From: Gnetum montanum
Lineage: Eukaryota > Streptophyta > Gnetopsida > Gnetales > Gnetaceae
Length of the DNA: 33,113 bases
Direction: 5' to 3'
Assembly: GCA_015680685.1 (NCBI GenBank)
Contig: MNCI01024380.1
Coordinates: 15,835-48,947 of the forward strand
The notes beneath the pieces were generated by a model that saw only the letters and a list, made by a program, of their open reading frames with translations, was not told the origin of the DNA and searched no databases. Positions 30,159-33,113 of the stretch are shown piece by piece (within the stretch, counting starts at the first letter, position 1; each line of letters begins with the position of its first letter). The position numbers and the translations under genes are program-made.

Positions 30159-31400
30159 TTGAACCCCAAATTGAAGCATATAGTCAAAGAGGAAATAGAA
30201 CAACTCCTCAATGTAGAGCTCATCTATCTTATAGTGGATAGTGAGTGGTTTAGCTCACTCATAATTATGAAAAAGAAACATGGAAAATGGTGGGTCTATA
30301 TTGACCTTAGACTATTGAATATGGCAACATTTAAAGATCATATCTCATTGCCATTTGTGAACCAAGTGTTGGATACTATCTCTGGGCATTGTTATTATAG
30401 CCTCTTGGATGGTTATTATGGCTATAACCAAAACCAAATTGCACTAGAAGATCAAGCAAAGACAATGTTCATGAGTCCCTAAGGAACTTTTGCATATTGC
30501 AAGATGTTTTTTGGTCTATGTAATGTCCCTACAACATTTCAATGCTTCATCCTTAGTATCTTTCAATAGCAGATTGACATTAGGGTAGAAGTATTTATGA
30601 ATGAATTCTCTACCTATGGGACTACATTTGAGCAAACCTTGGATCGCTTTAAGTAGGTAATGAAAAGATGTGTTGAAAAAAACCTTAGGCTTAATTGGCA
30701 AAGAGTCCATCTAATGGTCTAGGAGGGCATAGTATTGTGACATCAAATTTTACAAAAATGGATTGAGGTAGACTTAAAAAAGATAAGGGTCATCCAAGGA
30801 ATCACACACCAACCAAAGATAATTAAAGACATCCAATCATTCTTTGGACATATTGGATACTACTGGTGATTCATATAGAATTTCTCTAAGATCTCAAAGC
30901 CATTGGTCAAGCTCACAAAAAAATATGCACCATTTGTCTAGACCAAGGGGTGTGAATATGCATTCCAACTACTAAAGGAGAAGCTCATAGAAACTCCAAT
31001 TCTACAAGCACTAGACTAGTCTAGACCATTTCACATAATGACCAATGCATATAATTATGCCTTGGGATTCATCCTTACATAGTTGGATGATAAAAAACAT
31101 TCATATTACATCCACTGCATAAGCCAAAACATTCTATATGCATAATTGAATTATTACACAACTGCAAAAGATCTAATGGTAGTGGTGTACACTCTCAAAA
31201 AGTCTAGGCACTATGTGCTTAGCTACAAAGTGTTTGTGCACAAAAATCACAATGCCATCTGCTTCCTAATAAATAAGCTAATGATGAGCCCCATTATCAT
31301 ACAGTGGCTAGTGATCTTTCAATAATTTGATCTTACAATGGTAGATTGAAAAGGTACTGAGAAAGTGGTTGCTGATCCCCCCTCTTGGCTAAGATTGGAT
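30159..31400 (+). pseudogene. Athila-like reverse transcriptase and RNase H, broken
   Basis: Landmarks in order: MNPKLKHIVKEEIEQLL (30159), KHGKWWVYIDLRLLN, SLPFVNQVLDTISGH, YYSLLDGYYGYNQNQIAL, GTFAYCKMFFGLCNVPTTFQ, then VFMNEFSTYG at about 30590 where the catalytic acidic pair should be. The first Asp is Asn and the second Glu, so the enzyme would be dead. RNase H follows with YYTTAKDLMVVVYTLKKSRH and FDLTMVD. Stops at about 30481, 30568, 30655, 30721, 31016, 31078 and 31147 are mostly TAG at Gln or Trp positions. The best match I know is the non-chromoviral Athila/Tat side of Ty3/gypsy. Confidence 0.8.
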
Positions 31401-32809
31401 AATAAAGAGAAGGAGAGCTCACTGTCTGATCAATTTCAAGATGAATTCCTCTTTATAGGAGCAATCAGTGATCAAGTTCCCACTAAAACCAAATGGTATG
31501 ATGGCATCCTTACTTATCATTTCACTTAGGAGATGCCACAAGATCTGGACTTTTGGAAAAAACAATAGTTTCTTTATCACACAAAGTACTTCATGGAAAT
31601 CAATGAACACCTATACAAGGTGTGCACCTATGATCTAGTTCATTGGTGTGTCCTTGATGTGGATCAACTATGCATTCTCTAGGATGCTCACAAAGGACCT
31701 TGTGGAGGCCACTATGTAGGGAGGCACATGACCATAAAAATATTTATGGAAGGATATTATTAGCCTATAATATTTAGGAATGCCCACTAGTTTATCCAAT
31801 CTTGTGAACATTGTCAAAGAGATGGTGGTATAATCGCATGAATGGAGTGTCCTCAATAATGGATTCAACCATTGGAGCCCTTTGACATATGGAGCATAGA
31901 CTTCATGGGTCCCATTGCATCCATGTCCAATGGAAAAGCATATATTATCATAGCATTTAACTACTACATCAAATAAATAGAAGCAACAATTATCACTGAC
32001 TATACATCATCCACTACTACTCGATTTATACAACAAAATGTTGTAAATAGGTTTGGGATGTCACAAACACTAATTTCTAATAATGGAACTCATGTTATAG
32101 GTTCCACTTTTAGAAATTTTATGCAATGCTTGGAGATTGAACATAAATTAACAACACCCTATCATTTCCAAGCCAATAGTCAAGCAAAAGTTACCAATAG
32201 GGAAATTACAAAGATCCTAACAAGGACCATAAGAAAATATAGGAGAGATTGGAGCACAAAACTCAAAATTTCCCTATGAGCCTATCACTTAACATTAAAA
32301 CTTCCTATTGGCTACTCTCTCTATGATCTAATGTATAGAAAACTTCCAACACTTCCAATCCAACCCAAGCTTCATACACTTGTAACATCCTATGATTTAC
32401 ACCTTGACCTAATTATAGCACAAAAGGAAAGATTGATCAACATAAACTTGTTAAAAAAAATTGATTAGTGGCCCTATCTTTGAATTAATTGCACAAGGAA
32501 TTCAACAAGCAATGACATGATCTTAGAATCCGGAAAGTGAAAGTTTAACCAAAAGATAAGGTTCTCTATTGGAACCCCGCACATGTACCTTAGAAAGAAA
32601 AGTTCCAAACATTGTGGGAGGGACCTTATATAATTGATGAAACCTTTCCTTTTGGGGCCATGACCATATAGAAACCTAAGATCCCAAATAAAAAGTATTT
32701 CGTCAACATTCAACAAGTGAAGCTTTTCCATGAGCCCAAGCAAACTAGTGCACCAAATATCTCAATGGATGGAAAACTGCGCTCAATTTTTTGGATCTCC
32801 TCCTTCTGA
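31401..32809 (+). pseudogene. Athila-like integrase, broken
   Basis: The zinc finger HKGPCGGHYVG ... CEHCQRDGG (31690-31825) keeps its His and Cys residues. The core begins PLEPFDIWSIDFMGPI, the hallmark of Athila/Tat integrases, and keeps the first Asp. The second Asp is Asn (ISNNGTHVIG, about 32074) and the Glu is Lys (QAKVTNREI, about 32185); both are G-to-A changes, so the enzyme would be inactive. The C-terminal part with VKLFHEPKQTSAPN ends at a TGA (32807). No chromodomain and no envelope-like frame is visible after it. Confidence 0.8.
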
Positions 32810-33113
32810 CTTAGTAATGGGGGAGATGGCCATTCATCCTAATCATACATATGGCTTCTCATTTTTTCTATTTTTTGTTTTACACTTTTTTATCTTTGCC
32901 ATTTCTATTTTTACACATTTTTCATTTTAAATCTTTTTTCTATTTTCACATCATTTTTTAAAATCATTGTTAGTACATTTGAATATTTTGTGAATATATT
33001 TTATACTTTATTATATATCTTACTTCATTTTGTTAAGTATGATTTTCATTTTTTTGCTAATAAATATTCTTTGTGATAATAGGACATAGTGGTGCCATAT
33101 TTGCTACAAATGG
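32810..33113. other. AT-rich 3' flank
   Basis: TTTT-rich, with runs such as TTCTATTTTTTG and TATATTTTATAC. No coding sequence and no LTR start could be fixed before the window ends. Confidence 0.5.

Overview
The window looks like repeat-dominated nuclear DNA from a land plant with a large genome. It holds decayed Ty3/gypsy LTR retrotransposons, short plant-type introns (about 83-103 bp) in a broken spliced gene, AT-rich spacers and many minisatellites. I cannot name the species. No intact host gene, tRNA, rRNA or CRISPR array is visible. Positions 22339-22861 are an assembly gap (N).

Layout. 1-2400: spacer with a GCGTGAGT minisatellite (345-655) and a possible lone last exon (1910-2002). 2427-5512, minus strand: broken gag and protease of a Tat-lineage Ty3/gypsy element, with a primer-binding-site candidate at 5495-5512. 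5513-8554, minus strand: its 5' LTR (LTR A), packed with minisatellites. 8555-8943: a short internal remnant ending in a polypurine tract. 8944-10811: a second, truncated copy of the LTR (LTR B). 10812-14424, minus strand: a decayed six-exon gene of unknown function, cut off by LTR B. 14799-15066: a 50-bp tandem repeat. 15310-18718, plus strand: Tat-lineage pol (RT, RNase H, second archaeal-type RNase H, integrase) without gag or protease. 18779-19073: a 30-bp tandem repeat. 20399-21641: polypurine tract, LTR-like segment with TATA box, and PBS-like site. 22864-25371, plus strand: a long broken coiled-coil gene. 25553 onward: another LTR-like promoter region. 26736-32809, plus strand: gag to integrase of a second, Athila-like Ty3/gypsy element. 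32810-33113: AT-rich sequence.

Three points stand out. (1) The six-exon gene and the coiled-coil gene share an order of parts and a short conserved segment, so they may be two members of one undescribed, element-associated family. (2) Decay is mostly by C-to-T and G-to-A transitions: the coiled-coil frame keeps about 836 codons with no frameshift yet has 18 internal stops, mostly TAG. (3) The gag-protease half and the pol half of a Tat element lie in opposite orientation and are complementary, and related repeat words occur where each half breaks.

All calls come from reading the sequence and from remembered family features; no database search was run.
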